A stretch of DNA of 64,000 nt from Candidatus Cloacimonas sp. (GTDB lineage: Bacteria; Cloacimonadota; Cloacimonadia; Cloacimonadales; Cloacimonadaceae): NCBI GenBank assembly GCA_035403355.1, contig DAONFA010000002.1:1-64000 (forward strand), written 5' to 3'. Made by a program: the position numbers and the translations under genes. A model generated the notes under the pieces. The model had not been told where the DNA came from and searched no databases. It saw only the letters and a program-made list of their open reading frames with translations. Shown here in pieces: positions 9,537 through 17,813 of this stretch (position 1 is the stretch's first letter; the number at the start of each line of letters is the position of its first letter).

Positions 9537-10886
9537 ATGAGAAAATACATAGTTTCTATTGTGGGTCGTCCTAATGTAGGAAAATCCACTCTTTTTAATC
9601 GTTTATGTAGAAAGCGTTCTGCCATAGTTGATTTTGAAGCCGGCATTACCAGAGACCGTAAGTATGAAGATGTGGAGTGGAACGGCAAAATATTTAAGCT
9701 GGTAGATACCGGGGGCATCGTTTTTAACAGTGTTGAAACTATAGATAATATGGTTCGGCATCAAGTAATGTTAGCCATTGAGGAAAGCGATTTAATTATA
9801 TTTATGGTGGATGCTCAAACCGGCACAACGGATATTGACAAAGAAATTGCCAAAATTCTCTATCCACATAAAGATAAGGTGATGCTTGTAGCCAATAAAG
9901 CTGATAACGAAAAATACGAATGGGAGGTCTATGATTTCCTGCAGCTTGGTTTTGGTGATGCTTTTCCTGTTTCTGCTTCTCAGGGTCGTAATACAGGCGA
10001 TTTTTTAGATATTGTAACTGAACGCATTTCCGGAACCCAATCTACTTTACAGGCAGAAGAAAAATCCTCTGCAACCAGTATTGCGGTTGTAGGAAAACCC
10101 AATGTTGGCAAAAGTTCTATCGTAAACCTGCTTTTGGGAAATCCGAAATTGATTGTAACTGAAATTCCAGGCACAACCAGAGATGCTATAGACAGCCCTT
10201 TTCGCTATCATAATAAAGATTATATGCTAATTGACACGGCAGGGCTAAGAAAAAAGACCAGAATTAACTACGGCGTGGAATATTTTTCCACTTTAAGAAC
10301 AATTGAGGCAATTGACCGTGCGGACATAGTTATTTTAGTGCTTACCGCAGAGGAAGAACTTAGCGTGCAGGATATTAAAATTGCCAGCTATGCCAAACGC
10401 AGAATGAAAGAAATTATGGTGGTTTATAATAAATGGGATTTGGTAGAAAAAGAAACCAATACCATCAATAAGTATCTGAAGGAATTGTATTTCCAGATGC
10501 CCTTTCTGCAATTTGCTCCTGTGCTTTTTATTTCTGCTAAAACAACTCAGCGCATTCATCGGATAATGGAAACAGTGGCTAAAATTGAGGAAGAAAGCGA
10601 AAAGCGGATTTCTACTTCGGAACTGAATCGTTTTATGGAAACAGTTATTATGCATAGACCTCCAACTCATCCCAGCGGCAGACACATAAAAATATTCTAT
10701 ATTACACAGGCAGCGGTGAAACCACCAACTTTTATTTTCTTTTGCAATACGCCTGCATTGATAACGGAAAATTATCGCCGTTATCTTCATAATCAGTTAA
10801 GAGAAATGTTCAAATTTGAAGGAGTTAGCATCAAACTAATCTTCAAGGGACGCAAAAAAGAAGAGGATAAACTTGAGCTTCAGTAA
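9537..10886 (+). CDS. der: Ribosome biogenesis GTPase Der (EngA)
   Basis: Double-GTPase needed for 50S subunit maturation. Two G domains in tandem are clear: GRPNVGKST (residues 9-17) with DTGG, NKAD, and GKPNVGKSS (about 186) with DTAGLRKK and NKWD. A C-terminal KH-like domain (about 360-440) ends the protein with RPPTHPSGRHIKIFYITQ and a basic tail. At 449 residues the size is standard. It opens the long + strand gene run; its last 14 nt overlap the TTG start of plsY. A 6-bp hairpin (9491-9513) lies just upstream without a T tract. Confidence 0.97.
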   Translation: MRKYIVSIVGRPNVGKSTLFNRLCRKRSAIVDFEAGITRDRKYEDVEWNGKIFKLVDTGGIVFNSVETIDNMVRHQVMLAIEESDLIIFMVDAQTGTTDIDKEIAKILYPHKDKVMLVANKADNEKYEWEVYDFLQLGFGDAFPVSASQGRNTGDFLDIVTERISGTQSTLQAEEKSSATSIAVVGKPNVGKSSIVNLLLGNPKLIVTEIPGTTRDAIDSPFRYHNKDYMLIDTAGLRKKTRINYGVEYFSTLRTIEAIDRADIVILVLTAEEELSVQDIKIASYAKRRMKEIMVVYNKWDLVEKETNTINKYLKELYFQMPFLQFAPVLFISAKTTQRIHRIMETVAKIEEESEKRISTSELNRFMETVIMHRPPTHPSGRHIKIFYITQAAVKPPTFIFFCNTPALITENYRRYLHNQLREMFKFEGVSIKLIFKGRKKEEDKLELQ

Positions 10887-11505
10887 TATTCTACCTTGGC
10901 TTATGCTGTTACTTGCCTATTTTTGGGGAAGCATTCCCTTCGGGTTGTTAGCTGGTAAAATATTTTACCATAAAGATATCCGTAAAGAAGGCAGTGGCAA
11001 TATCGGCGCTACAAATGCTTTAAGAGCTTTTGGCACGGTTACGGGATTTTTTGTTTTGCTCTTGGATATGGTAAAGGGTTATCTTCCTGTTATATTAGCA
11101 ATTTCACTTTTAGGAAAGGGTAGCCCCTTTATTGCGTTAACGGCGCTTTTTGTTATTTTAGGGCATATTTTTCCTGTATATTTAGGTTTTAAAGGTGGAA
11201 AAGGGGTAGCAACCGCTGCCGGCGCTTTTTTGGCTTTAATGCCTGTCAGTTTACTTTTTGCTTTGCTTGCTTTTATCATTGTGGCAGCAGTTTTCCGTTA
11301 TGTATCTGTAGCTTCCATTTGCGCAGCTTTTGTATTGGAAGGGCATTGTTTTTATCGGTTACTGAAAATTGGAAAACCAGATTATGCCACTTTGATTTTA
11401 GTAACGATAGTGGTTCTAATGATTATCACCAAACATAAAAGCAATCTGGAGCGCTTAGTTAATAAAACCGAACCCAAGCTGAAATTTACAAAAAAAGGAA
11501 ATTAG
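10873..11505 (+). CDS. plsY: Acyl-phosphate:glycerol-3-phosphate acyltransferase
   Basis: Inner-membrane enzyme that makes lysophosphatidic acid from acyl-phosphate and glycerol-3-phosphate, the first committed step of phospholipid synthesis. The family motifs are all present: GSIPFG, GSGNIGATNALR, and GHIFPVYLGFKGGKGVAT, with about five hydrophobic segments in 210 residues. The start is TTG, overlapping der by 14 nt. The PlsX partner is not in the window. The tail is basic (KLKFTKKGN). Confidence 0.95.
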   Translation: MSFSNILPWLMLLLAYFWGSIPFGLLAGKIFYHKDIRKEGSGNIGATNALRAFGTVTGFFVLLLDMVKGYLPVILAISLLGKGSPFIALTALFVILGHIFPVYLGFKGGKGVATAAGAFLALMPVSLLFALLAFIIVAAVFRYVSVASICAAFVLEGHCFYRLLKIGKPDYATLILVTIVVLMIITKHKSNLERLVNKTEPKLKFTKKGN

Positions 11506-11514
11506 AACAAGAAA

Positions 11515-12897
11515 ATGTGTGGAATAATTGGCGTTTTCGGAAACGATAACGCTGCCCGAATTGCTGCCCTCGGTCTTTTTGCAGAACAGCACAGAGGGCA
11601 GGAAAGTTGCGGAATGGCAGTTAGCGATGGCTTGTTAATTCGTTTGCACAAAAGGATGGGCTTAGTAAAAGAGGTTTTTCACGATGAACAGCTTAATGCC
11701 TTGCCCGGAAAAATAGCCATCGGGCATGTGCGTTATCCTACAAAAGGCAGTGCCACGGAATTTAACACCCAACCTCATTTAGTGGAAACTCTTTCCGGAC
11801 CTTGTTATGCTCTTGCCTCCAATGGTGATATTGTTAATTATGAGCAGGTGCGGCAGATGCTGGAAAAGGAAAAGGTCTATTTTAAAAGTGACAACGATGG
11901 TGAACTGCTGGTTAAATATATTGCCTATCGTATCTTACACCATAAAGACAAGATTGGTGATGCAATCAGGAATTTGATGAAGGATATTAAAGGTGCTTAT
12001 TCCAGTGTTCTGTGCACCCCCACGGAACTTTATATGTTTCGCGATCCCTATAGCATTAGACCTATGATTTGGGGTAAAACTCCTGAAGGAACTGTGATAG
12101 TTGCCTCCGAAAGCTGTGCTTTGGATACTTTGGGAGTGCAGGATAGACAAGAAGTGCCTCCTGCAGGAATTATCAGGATTAGCGATAGCACAATTGAGGT
12201 CTTGGATAACGACCCCAATCTCTATCGGGAAGGAAAGAGAGAAAAACACTGCATCTTTGAACAAATATATTTTTCTCGTCCCGATAGTTTTCACTTCGGG
12301 GAAAATGTTTATGCCGTGCGGGAAAAGATTGGTGCAGCTTTGGCTATGCAAGATGAAGGGCTAAATCCTGATTTGGTAGTTCCTGTTCCCGATTCATCCA
12401 ATTTTATCGGTCTGGGTTATGCCAATCAAAGCGGAATTCCCCTTTCTTTGGGTTTAATTCGTAATCACTATATCGGCAGAACTTTTATCAAGCCGGAACA
12501 GACAGTCCGCGATGAAAGCGTCCGCCAGAAATTTAATGTCCTGCCCAATTTCTTTACCGGTAAAAGGATTGTTTTAATTGATGACAGCATTGTGCGGGGA
12601 ACTACTATCCGCAAAATTGTGAAACTGATTAAAGATGCCGGTGCAAAGGAAATTCACTTAAGAATAGGCAGTCCGCAAATAAAACACAGTTGCTATTATG
12701 GTATTGATACCCCCAATGCGCAAGAATTAGTTGCCAACCGTAGAACTTTAAATGAAATTCGGGAAATTACCGGAGTAGATTCCTTAAAGCACTTATCGTT
12801 AAGTGATCTGCAAACCTGTGTGCACTGTGCTGAAAATTATTGTTATGCGTGTTTTGACGGAAATTATCCTGTTGGAGTTTATAATGCACCAAATTAA
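11515..12897 (+). CDS. purF: Amidophosphoribosyltransferase
   Basis: First committed enzyme of purine synthesis: PRPP plus glutamine gives phosphoribosylamine. The Ntn glutaminase nucleophile is Cys2 directly after the initiator Met (MCGIIGVFG), so there is no propeptide. The PRPP loop VLIDDSIVRGTT is at about residues 353-364. Cys residues in KHCIFEQIYF, KHSCYYGID and CYACFDGNYP match where the Bacillus-type enzyme holds its [4Fe-4S] cluster (family knowledge; inferred here). 460 residues. The last codons overlap what was evidently the original start of rfaE1; that start is now followed by a duplicated unit (12884-13058). Confidence 0.96.
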   Translation: MCGIIGVFGNDNAARIAALGLFAEQHRGQESCGMAVSDGLLIRLHKRMGLVKEVFHDEQLNALPGKIAIGHVRYPTKGSATEFNTQPHLVETLSGPCYALASNGDIVNYEQVRQMLEKEKVYFKSDNDGELLVKYIAYRILHHKDKIGDAIRNLMKDIKGAYSSVLCTPTELYMFRDPYSIRPMIWGKTPEGTVIVASESCALDTLGVQDRQEVPPAGIIRISDSTIEVLDNDPNLYREGKREKHCIFEQIYFSRPDSFHFGENVYAVREKIGAALAMQDEGLNPDLVVPVPDSSNFIGLGYANQSGIPLSLGLIRNHYIGRTFIKPEQTVRDESVRQKFNVLPNFFTGKRIVLIDDSIVRGTTIRKIVKLIKDAGAKEIHLRIGSPQIKHSCYYGIDTPNAQELVANRRTLNEIREITGVDSLKHLSLSDLQTCVHCAENYCYACFDGNYPVGVYNAPN

Positions 12898-13058
12898 ACC
12901 CGGAAGGTTGACCTCCCGGTCAACCACTAATAGCAGACGCCTGACTATTTCTTTGGATAGGAGTTTATAATGCACCAAATTAAACCCGGAAGGTTGACCT
13001 CCCGGTCAACCACTAATAGCAGACGCCTGACTATTTCTTTGGATAGGAGTTCATAATG
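12884..13058 (+). repeat. Two tandem 86-bp copies of the rfaE1 start with an embedded hairpin
   Basis: ATGCACCAAATTAAACCCG occurs three times, at 12884, 12970 and 13056, exactly 86 bp apart; only the third continues into rfaE1. Between copies lie GGTTGAC-CTCCCG-GTCAACC (7-bp stem, 6-nt loop) and a linker ending in TAGGAG before the next start. Each of the first two ATGs opens a 28-codon frame (beginning MHQIKPGRLTSRS) whose TAA shares its last A with the next ATG. The first ATG lies within the last codons of purF, which suggests that purF and rfaE1 once overlapped directly. Confidence 0.95.
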
Positions 13059-14048
13059 CACCAAATTAAACCCGAAAAACTGAATAAAATCCTGGAAAGC
13101 TTTCCCAGCCGTCGGATAATTGTTATCGGCGATATTATGCTGGATGAATATCTCTGGGGAAAAGTGCAACGCATCTCTCCGGAAGCCCCTGTTCCCATTG
13201 TAGAAATAAACAATACTGATTACCGTTTGGGAGGTGCAGCTAATGCAGCTGTAAATCTCAATGCTCTTGGCGCAGAGGTTAATTTAGTGGGGGTTTGCGG
13301 AAAAGACAGTCAAGCCAGGATTATTTTGCAGCAATTGAAGAGAAGAAAAATGTCCACCGCAGGAATTTTCCTTGTTCCTTCCCGCCCCACTACTTTAAAA
13401 ACCAGAATCGGTTCTGTGAGCCAACAGATTGTGCGTTTGGATAGAGAAGAGACCTCTATGTTAGATAGCGGTATGCAAAAAGAAATTCTTGCCTATCTGG
13501 CTGAAGTTATTCCGCTATGCGATGCCCTGATAATTGAGGACTATGATAAAGGGCTGCTTAGCCATAGTTTGATAAAAGAGGTTTTACATCTGGCAGGAAA
13601 ATATAACAAAATGGTAGCGGTTGACCCTAAATATTTGAATTTTAGTGCTTATTGCAATGTGGAAATCTTTAAACCAAACTATCGTGAACTGGAAATGTAT
13701 CTGGGCAGGGGGCTTGCCGATAACACAGAATTTGAAAGAGTTACAGCTGATTTGAGGCAAAAAATGAATATTCAACAATTTGTGGTGACCAAAGGGAGTG
13801 AAGGAATGTATCTTTTTTCGGGGAAAAAGCCCGTGCAGCATTTACCCAGCTTCGCGCGTGAGGTCTATGATGTTTCCGGAGCTGGAGATACAGTTATCAG
13901 TGCTTTAACTTTGGCTTATCTATATAACCGGGATATTGAAACTGCTGCCTTAATAGCCAATCATTCTGCTGCTGTGGCTGTAGCCAAGAAAGGAACTGCC
14001 AGTGTAACGATTGAAGAGATTCGGGATAGTTTTAATGCTCCAAAATAA
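13056..14048 (+). CDS. rfaE1: D-glycero-beta-D-manno-heptose-7-phosphate kinase
   Basis: PfkB/ribokinase-family sugar kinase that makes heptose-1,7-bisphosphate for the LPS inner core. Seen: GDIMLDEYLWGKVQRISPEAPVPI near the N-terminus (sugar site), AVDPKY, and DVSGAGDTV with the catalytic Asp (about residue 275). At 330 residues it is only the kinase half of HldE; the nucleotidyltransferase half is the next gene, overlapping by 14 nt. The true start is the third of three copies of its own 5' end, preceded by TAGGAGTTCATA. Any use of the duplicated upstream starts would give only short peptides. Confidence 0.93.
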   Translation: MHQIKPEKLNKILESFPSRRIIVIGDIMLDEYLWGKVQRISPEAPVPIVEINNTDYRLGGAANAAVNLNALGAEVNLVGVCGKDSQARIILQQLKRRKMSTAGIFLVPSRPTTLKTRIGSVSQQIVRLDREETSMLDSGMQKEILAYLAEVIPLCDALIIEDYDKGLLSHSLIKEVLHLAGKYNKMVAVDPKYLNFSAYCNVEIFKPNYRELEMYLGRGLADNTEFERVTADLRQKMNIQQFVVTKGSEGMYLFSGKKPVQHLPSFAREVYDVSGAGDTVISALTLAYLYNRDIETAALIANHSAAVAVAKKGTASVTIEEIRDSFNAPK

Positions 14049-14514
14049 GATTATACCTTTTGCGGAAATAGCTCAATTAAGCCAAACCCTTCATCAGCAG
14101 GGAAAAAAGATTGTGTTTACCAATGGCTGTTTTGATATTTTGCACTGCGGGCATATTCTCTATCTGGAAAAAGCGAAAGAATTGGGAGAGGTATTGATTT
14201 TAGGATTGAATAGCGATATTTCCGTAAAACGCCTGAAAGGAAATAACCGTCCTATCGTTCCGGAAAGGGATAGAGCCCTTGTTGCAGCTGCTTTGGAAAG
14301 TGTGGATTATGTTTGTATTTTTGAACAGGATACGCCTTGGGAACTTATTGAACTTATTCAACCCGATGTTTTAGTAAAAGGCGGGGATTGGCAAGTTGAC
14401 AAAATTGTGGGTGCGGACATTGTACAAAAAAAAGGTGGTAAAGTTCTTTCCCTGAATTACGAACAGGGCTTTAGCACTACCAATATTATTGAACGAATTA
14501 AACAGGATTGTTAA
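14035..14514 (+). CDS. rfaE2: D-glycero-beta-D-manno-heptose-1-phosphate adenylyltransferase
   Basis: Nucleotidyltransferase that makes ADP-heptose for LPS. The cytidylyltransferase-fold motif NGCFDILHCGHILYLEKAK holds the HxGH signature, and SVKRLKGNNRPIVPERDRA and VLVKGGDW are typical of the RfaE2 half. About 160 residues from the ATG that overlaps rfaE1 by 14 nt; a TTG 24 nt upstream is possible but would lengthen the overlap. The pairing with rfaE1 supports the heptose role rather than another nucleotidyltransferase. Confidence 0.93.
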   Translation: MLQNKIIPFAEIAQLSQTLHQQGKKIVFTNGCFDILHCGHILYLEKAKELGEVLILGLNSDISVKRLKGNNRPIVPERDRALVAAALESVDYVCIFEQDTPWELIELIQPDVLVKGGDWQVDKIVGADIVQKKGGKVLSLNYEQGFSTTNIIERIKQDC

Positions 14515-14925
14515 ATGAATGAAGAAATCATTGAAGATAGCGGCATAGTAAAAAAGGTAGAAGGTAAAAGCGTTACAGTAGAGATTGAACGCGGCAAAGG
14601 ATGCAACAGTTGTAAAATGCAGGGGTTTTGTTTTAATAAAAGCGAGCCGTCAGAATTTGAAATAGTTACCGATATTCCTTTGAAAGTTAATGACAAAGTG
14701 CAGTTGGATATTTCCCCTGTAGGCAGAGCTTTGGTTTCCCTGCTGGTTTTTGGGATGCCCCTGTTGTTTCTCTTTGCGGGTTACTTAATTGCCTCGCAGT
14801 GGTTTACGGAACTACTCTCCAGTTTAATTGGATTTGCGGGTATGGCTCTTTCCTTCTATATAGTCCGAATTATAGATAAAAGATACGGTAAGAAGTTAAA
14901 AATCACCATTGCGAGGAAACTTTGA
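14515..14925 (+). CDS. RseC/MucC family membrane protein
   Basis: Small membrane protein of the RseC family, known for positive control of sigma-E in Escherichia coli and as part of a SoxR-reducing or Rnf-linked system elsewhere. Seen: an N-terminal GIVKKVEGKSVTVEIERGKGCNSC, split as GIVKKVEGK and RGKGCNSC, with the conserved Cys group GCNSCKMQGFC (about residues 30-40), then two membrane helices (about 72-92 and 96-117) and a basic tail. It abuts rfaE2 without a gap and overlaps folB by 4 nt. No rnf or rse genes are near, so which role applies is open. Confidence 0.85.
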   Translation: MNEEIIEDSGIVKKVEGKSVTVEIERGKGCNSCKMQGFCFNKSEPSEFEIVTDIPLKVNDKVQLDISPVGRALVSLLVFGMPLLFLFAGYLIASQWFTELLSSLIGFAGMALSFYIVRIIDKRYGKKLKITIARKL

Positions 14926-15305
14926 AAATAAAACTGAATGAAATGGTCTTTTACGGTTATCATGGTGTGCACGCTGAAGAACGGGCATTAGGGCAACGCT
15001 TTATTGTTAGCGTTACCCTTTATACCAATTCCACCGTAGATAAATTTATCCGCCGTTTGGAAGATACGATTGATTACACAAGAGTATATGCGGAAATAAA
15101 AGAAATAATGGAAAGCCGGCAATTTTACCTGCTGGAAAATTGTGCTAATACAATTGCGGATAAGTTGCTGGAAGATTTCCCGCTGCTGGAAAAATTAACC
15201 ATCTGCATTCAAAAGCCCTCCGTGCCAATTCAAGGAAGTTTGAGATCGGTGGAAGTAATTTTAAATAGAGCCAGAAATAAGCAAGAGGATATTGAGAACA
15301 AATGA
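14922..15305 (+). CDS. folB: Dihydroneopterin aldolase
   Basis: Converts dihydroneopterin to 6-hydroxymethyl-dihydropterin and glycolaldehyde in folate synthesis. The N-terminal block FYGYHGVHAEERALGQRF is diagnostic, with the catalytic Glu in EER; a later Lys in CIQKPSVPI matches the family Lys. 127 residues, standard length. The start is a TTG inside a TTGA overlap with rseC. It is followed by folK with a 4-nt overlap, so two consecutive pathway steps are coupled. Confidence 0.93.
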   Translation: MKIKLNEMVFYGYHGVHAEERALGQRFIVSVTLYTNSTVDKFIRRLEDTIDYTRVYAEIKEIMESRQFYLLENCANTIADKLLEDFPLLEKLTICIQKPSVPIQGSLRSVEVILNRARNKQEDIENK

Positions 15306-15805
15306 TCTATTATCTTTGCCTCGGCTCCAATTTAGATGATCCAGACAGTCAACTGGAAGAAGCTCTCCAGCGTTTGGAAAGCGAACCCCAAATAAGAATT
15401 CTGCGTAGTTCCAAACGCCTTGCCACTGCACCTTATGGATTGCTGAATCAACCCGATTTTCTTAATCAGGTATTGGAAGTAGAAAGCAGTTATCAGCCCC
15501 AGGAAATGATGGAAAAATTGTTAGATATAGAAAAAGCGATGGGACGCATCAGAAAAGAAAAATGGGGACCGCGTAAAATAGATATTGATATTCTTATGGC
15601 AGACGATTTGGTTTTGGATAGTAGAATAACTCCTTTAGCAAAGAACGCTCCGGAGGTTATTATTCCCCATCCCGATTTACATAACCGGGAATTCGCTTTG
15701 CGCTTGCTGAATGAACTAATTCCCGATACCGAACATCCGCTAATGCATAAAACCATTTATGAGTTATATTATACTATAGTAGCTCAGGAGGAAAATAATG
15801 AATAA
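15302..15805 (+). CDS. folK: 2-amino-4-hydroxy-6-hydroxymethyldihydropteridine pyrophosphokinase
   Basis: HPPK, the next folate step after FolB: transfers pyrophosphate from ATP to hydroxymethyl-dihydropterin. Seen: YYLCLGSNLDDP at the N-terminus, MGRIRKEKWGPRKIDIDIL with the metal-binding Asp pair, and IPHPDLHNREFALRLLNEL. 167 residues. It starts in a 4-nt overlap with folB and its last 8 nt overlap the start of the glmU-like gene. Confidence 0.95.
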   Translation: MIYYLCLGSNLDDPDSQLEEALQRLESEPQIRILRSSKRLATAPYGLLNQPDFLNQVLEVESSYQPQEMMEKLLDIEKAMGRIRKEKWGPRKIDIDILMADDLVLDSRITPLAKNAPEVIIPHPDLHNREFALRLLNELIPDTEHPLMHKTIYELYYTIVAQEENNE

Positions 15806-16826
15806 TCTGGCAGCGATTATTCTTGCTGCAGGAAAAGGCACCAGGATGAAATCCGAGAGAGCCAAGGTAACTTTACCCCTTGCCGATAAGCCAATGATTC
15901 AAAGGGTTGTGGATACCGCTTTGGCTGCCAAGTGCCAAAAGATATATATAGTAGTTGGCTATATGAAAAATAATGTAATTGCAGCAGTTGAAGATAACGC
16001 TAAAATTGACTTTGTAGAACAAAAAGAACAGCTGGGAACAGGACATGCCGTAATGATTTCCGAACCTCTAATCACCGATCCTAATCAGGATGTTTTAATT
16101 TTATGCGGAGATGTGCCTTTGCTTTCAGCTAAAACCCTTACCCGGCTTTATGAAGAGCATAAAAGGTCGTCAGCTGCCTGCACGGTTCTAACTGCCTTTT
16201 TGGATGATGCAGGAAAGTATGGCAGAATTTTACGGGATGCCACAGGCAAAATTTGCGGCATTAAAGAATATAAAGATGCCAGCGAAGAACAAAGAAAAAT
16301 CAAGGAATGGAATACCGGTATCTATTGTTTTATGGCTGGCGAATTGTTTAGCGCCTTGAAAAAGACCTCCAATCATAATCAGCAAAGCGAATATTATTTA
16401 ACGGATACGATTGGCATTCTCTATCAACAGGGTAAAACTATCTCCAATGTTGTTTTGGATGACTTGATGGAGGTTTCGGGAGTAAATTCACAGGAAGAAC
16501 TTGCTGCTCTGGAAGATATTTATATAGACCGCATTCGTCAAAAATGGCTTAATAGCGGTGTAATAATACACAATCCTCATAGCGTTTATATTGGAGAGGA
16601 AGTTATCATTGAACCGGATGTGGAAATTCACCAGAATACAGTTATCAAAGGCAAAAGCACTCTGGAAAAGTGTTGCGTGATTGGTCCCTGCAGCTTTCTG
16701 GAAAATAGCACTGTATCTACTGAGGCAATTTTGCAGGGACATAATATCCTGGTGAATGCAATTATCCCGGAACATCATATTCTCCATTTCGGTTCGCAAA
16801 TAATTGAAGAAACGCAATATGAATAA
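15798..16826 (+). CDS. GlmU-like sugar-1-phosphate uridylyltransferase with short beta-helix
   Basis: NTP-transferase that should make a UDP-sugar, most likely UDP-GlcNAc. The N-terminal Rossmann domain is clear: LAAGKGTRMKSERAKVTLPL (G-x-G-T-R-M then Lys), EQLGTGHAV, LCGDVPLL, and GIKEYKDAS. After a linker a left-handed beta-helix begins (INHP-type repeats such as GVIIHNPHSVYIGEEVIIEPDVEI, seen from about residue 255) but stops at residue 342. Full GlmU is about 450 residues, and its acetyltransferase catalytic residues lie beyond this point, so acetylation of GlcN-1-P is probably not done by this protein. Overlaps folK and the HIT gene by 8 nt each. Confidence 0.88.
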   Translation: MNNLAAIILAAGKGTRMKSERAKVTLPLADKPMIQRVVDTALAAKCQKIYIVVGYMKNNVIAAVEDNAKIDFVEQKEQLGTGHAVMISEPLITDPNQDVLILCGDVPLLSAKTLTRLYEEHKRSSAACTVLTAFLDDAGKYGRILRDATGKICGIKEYKDASEEQRKIKEWNTGIYCFMAGELFSALKKTSNHNQQSEYYLTDTIGILYQQGKTISNVVLDDLMEVSGVNSQEELAALEDIYIDRIRQKWLNSGVIIHNPHSVYIGEEVIIEPDVEIHQNTVIKGKSTLEKCCVIGPCSFLENSTVSTEAILQGHNILVNAIIPEHHILHFGSQIIEETQYE

Positions 16827-17355
16827 CAATAACGGTAACAAAGAGCAACCGCATTATCTTTATTCACCTTGGCGCTTAGATTATATTTTAGGGGAAAAAC
16901 CCGGGGACTGTATTCTCTGCCGCTATCAAAATTCCGTTTACGATGAGGAAAATTTGATTTTGCACCGGGCAAAAAACAGTTATATTATGCTTAACCGCTA
17001 TCCTTATAATAACGGTCATTTGATGATTATTCCCTATCGGCACTGTGCCGCTTTGGCAGATCTGGATACTGAAACCTGGCAGGAAATGACTGCTCTGCTT
17101 AGAGATGCGGAAGTAATCCTGAAAAAAGTGTATAACTGTGACGGTATCAATATCGGCATCAATCTTGGCTGTGCAGCCGGAGCCGGAATTGCTGAACATT
17201 TGCATATTCACATAGTTCCGCGGTGGAAGGGGGATAGCAACTTTATGAGTGTAATTGGAGGGGAAAGAGTAATTCCGGAGCCCTTTGAAGTTACCTTTCA
17301 GAAATTAGCGCCGGAATTTGCCAACCTCATAAAAAATCAAGAGGATATCGGTTGA
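16819..17355 (+). CDS. HIT family nucleotide hydrolase/phosphorylase
   Basis: Histidine-triad protein. The HIT motif EHLHIHIVPRW (H-x-H-x-H) lies at about residues 133-143, and the family block GHLMIIPYRHCAALADLD at about 69-86. An N-terminal YSPWRLDYI with CILC resembles the subgroup of about 160-180 residues related to Ap4A phosphorylase; such proteins split dinucleoside polyphosphates or AMP conjugates. Start taken at the ATG overlapping the glmU-like stop by 8 nt, giving 178 residues. Substrate not determinable from sequence. Confidence 0.88.
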   Translation: MNNNNGNKEQPHYLYSPWRLDYILGEKPGDCILCRYQNSVYDEENLILHRAKNSYIMLNRYPYNNGHLMIIPYRHCAALADLDTETWQEMTALLRDAEVILKKVYNCDGINIGINLGCAAGAGIAEHLHIHIVPRWKGDSNFMSVIGGERVIPEPFEVTFQKLAPEFANLIKNQEDIG

Positions 17356-17801
17356 ATTTGACAAACAACCAGCCCGAAAATAATTTGACCCCCAAAAGGA
17401 AAATATGGTTACCCATTATTCTGGTTCTTATTGTTATAATTGCGGTTGTGCTGTTTTTTACGAGCAGGAAAAAGAGCCCGGTAAACAAAATTGCCTATAC
17501 CGAAGAACAGCTTCCCGCTATCAAAGTAGTGGTTACTAATGGATGCGGATATGAACATCTGGCAGCTGATTTTGCCTTGGCTCTGAAGGATAAGAATATT
17601 GAAGTGGTCAGTTTAGGGGAAACCTCCAAACCGATTTATGATAAAACAATAATAGTTGTCCGGAAGGGCGATAATGAAGATTTGGAACGGTTAAAGAAAA
17701 TGACTGGCATTCAAAGATGGACAAGCGCTTATAATGAATATTTTAATGCCGATTTTGAAATTATCGTCGGCAGGGACTATGAACAGTTCATTACTCACTA
17801 A
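17352..17801 (+). CDS. Membrane-anchored LytR_C domain protein
   Basis: 149-residue protein with one N-terminal membrane helix (about residues 19-38, rich in Ile/Val/Leu) preceded by a basic KRK, then a soluble extracytoplasmic domain. IKVVVTNGCGYEHLAADFALALKDK and the later YDKTIIVVRKG fit the LytR C-terminal (LytR_C) domain, often found next to cell-wall or ribosome-silencing genes; its function is not established. It begins with a TTG overlapping the HIT stop by 4 nt and lies 12 bp ahead of rsfS. Confidence 0.78.
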   Translation: MNLTNNQPENNLTPKRKIWLPIILVLIVIIAVVLFFTSRKKSPVNKIAYTEEQLPAIKVVVTNGCGYEHLAADFALALKDKNIEVVSLGETSKPIYDKTIIVVRKGDNEDLERLKKMTGIQRWTSAYNEYFNADFEIIVGRDYEQFITH

Positions 17802-17813
17802 AGGGAGGAAATT

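Noticed and set aside
12884..13058. Assembly duplication as explanation of the triple starts
   Set aside because: A second locus (46194-46344) shows the same logic with different sequence, and the last unit here differs by a base (TTCATA against TTTATA), which an artefact would not explain; it still deserves a long-read check.
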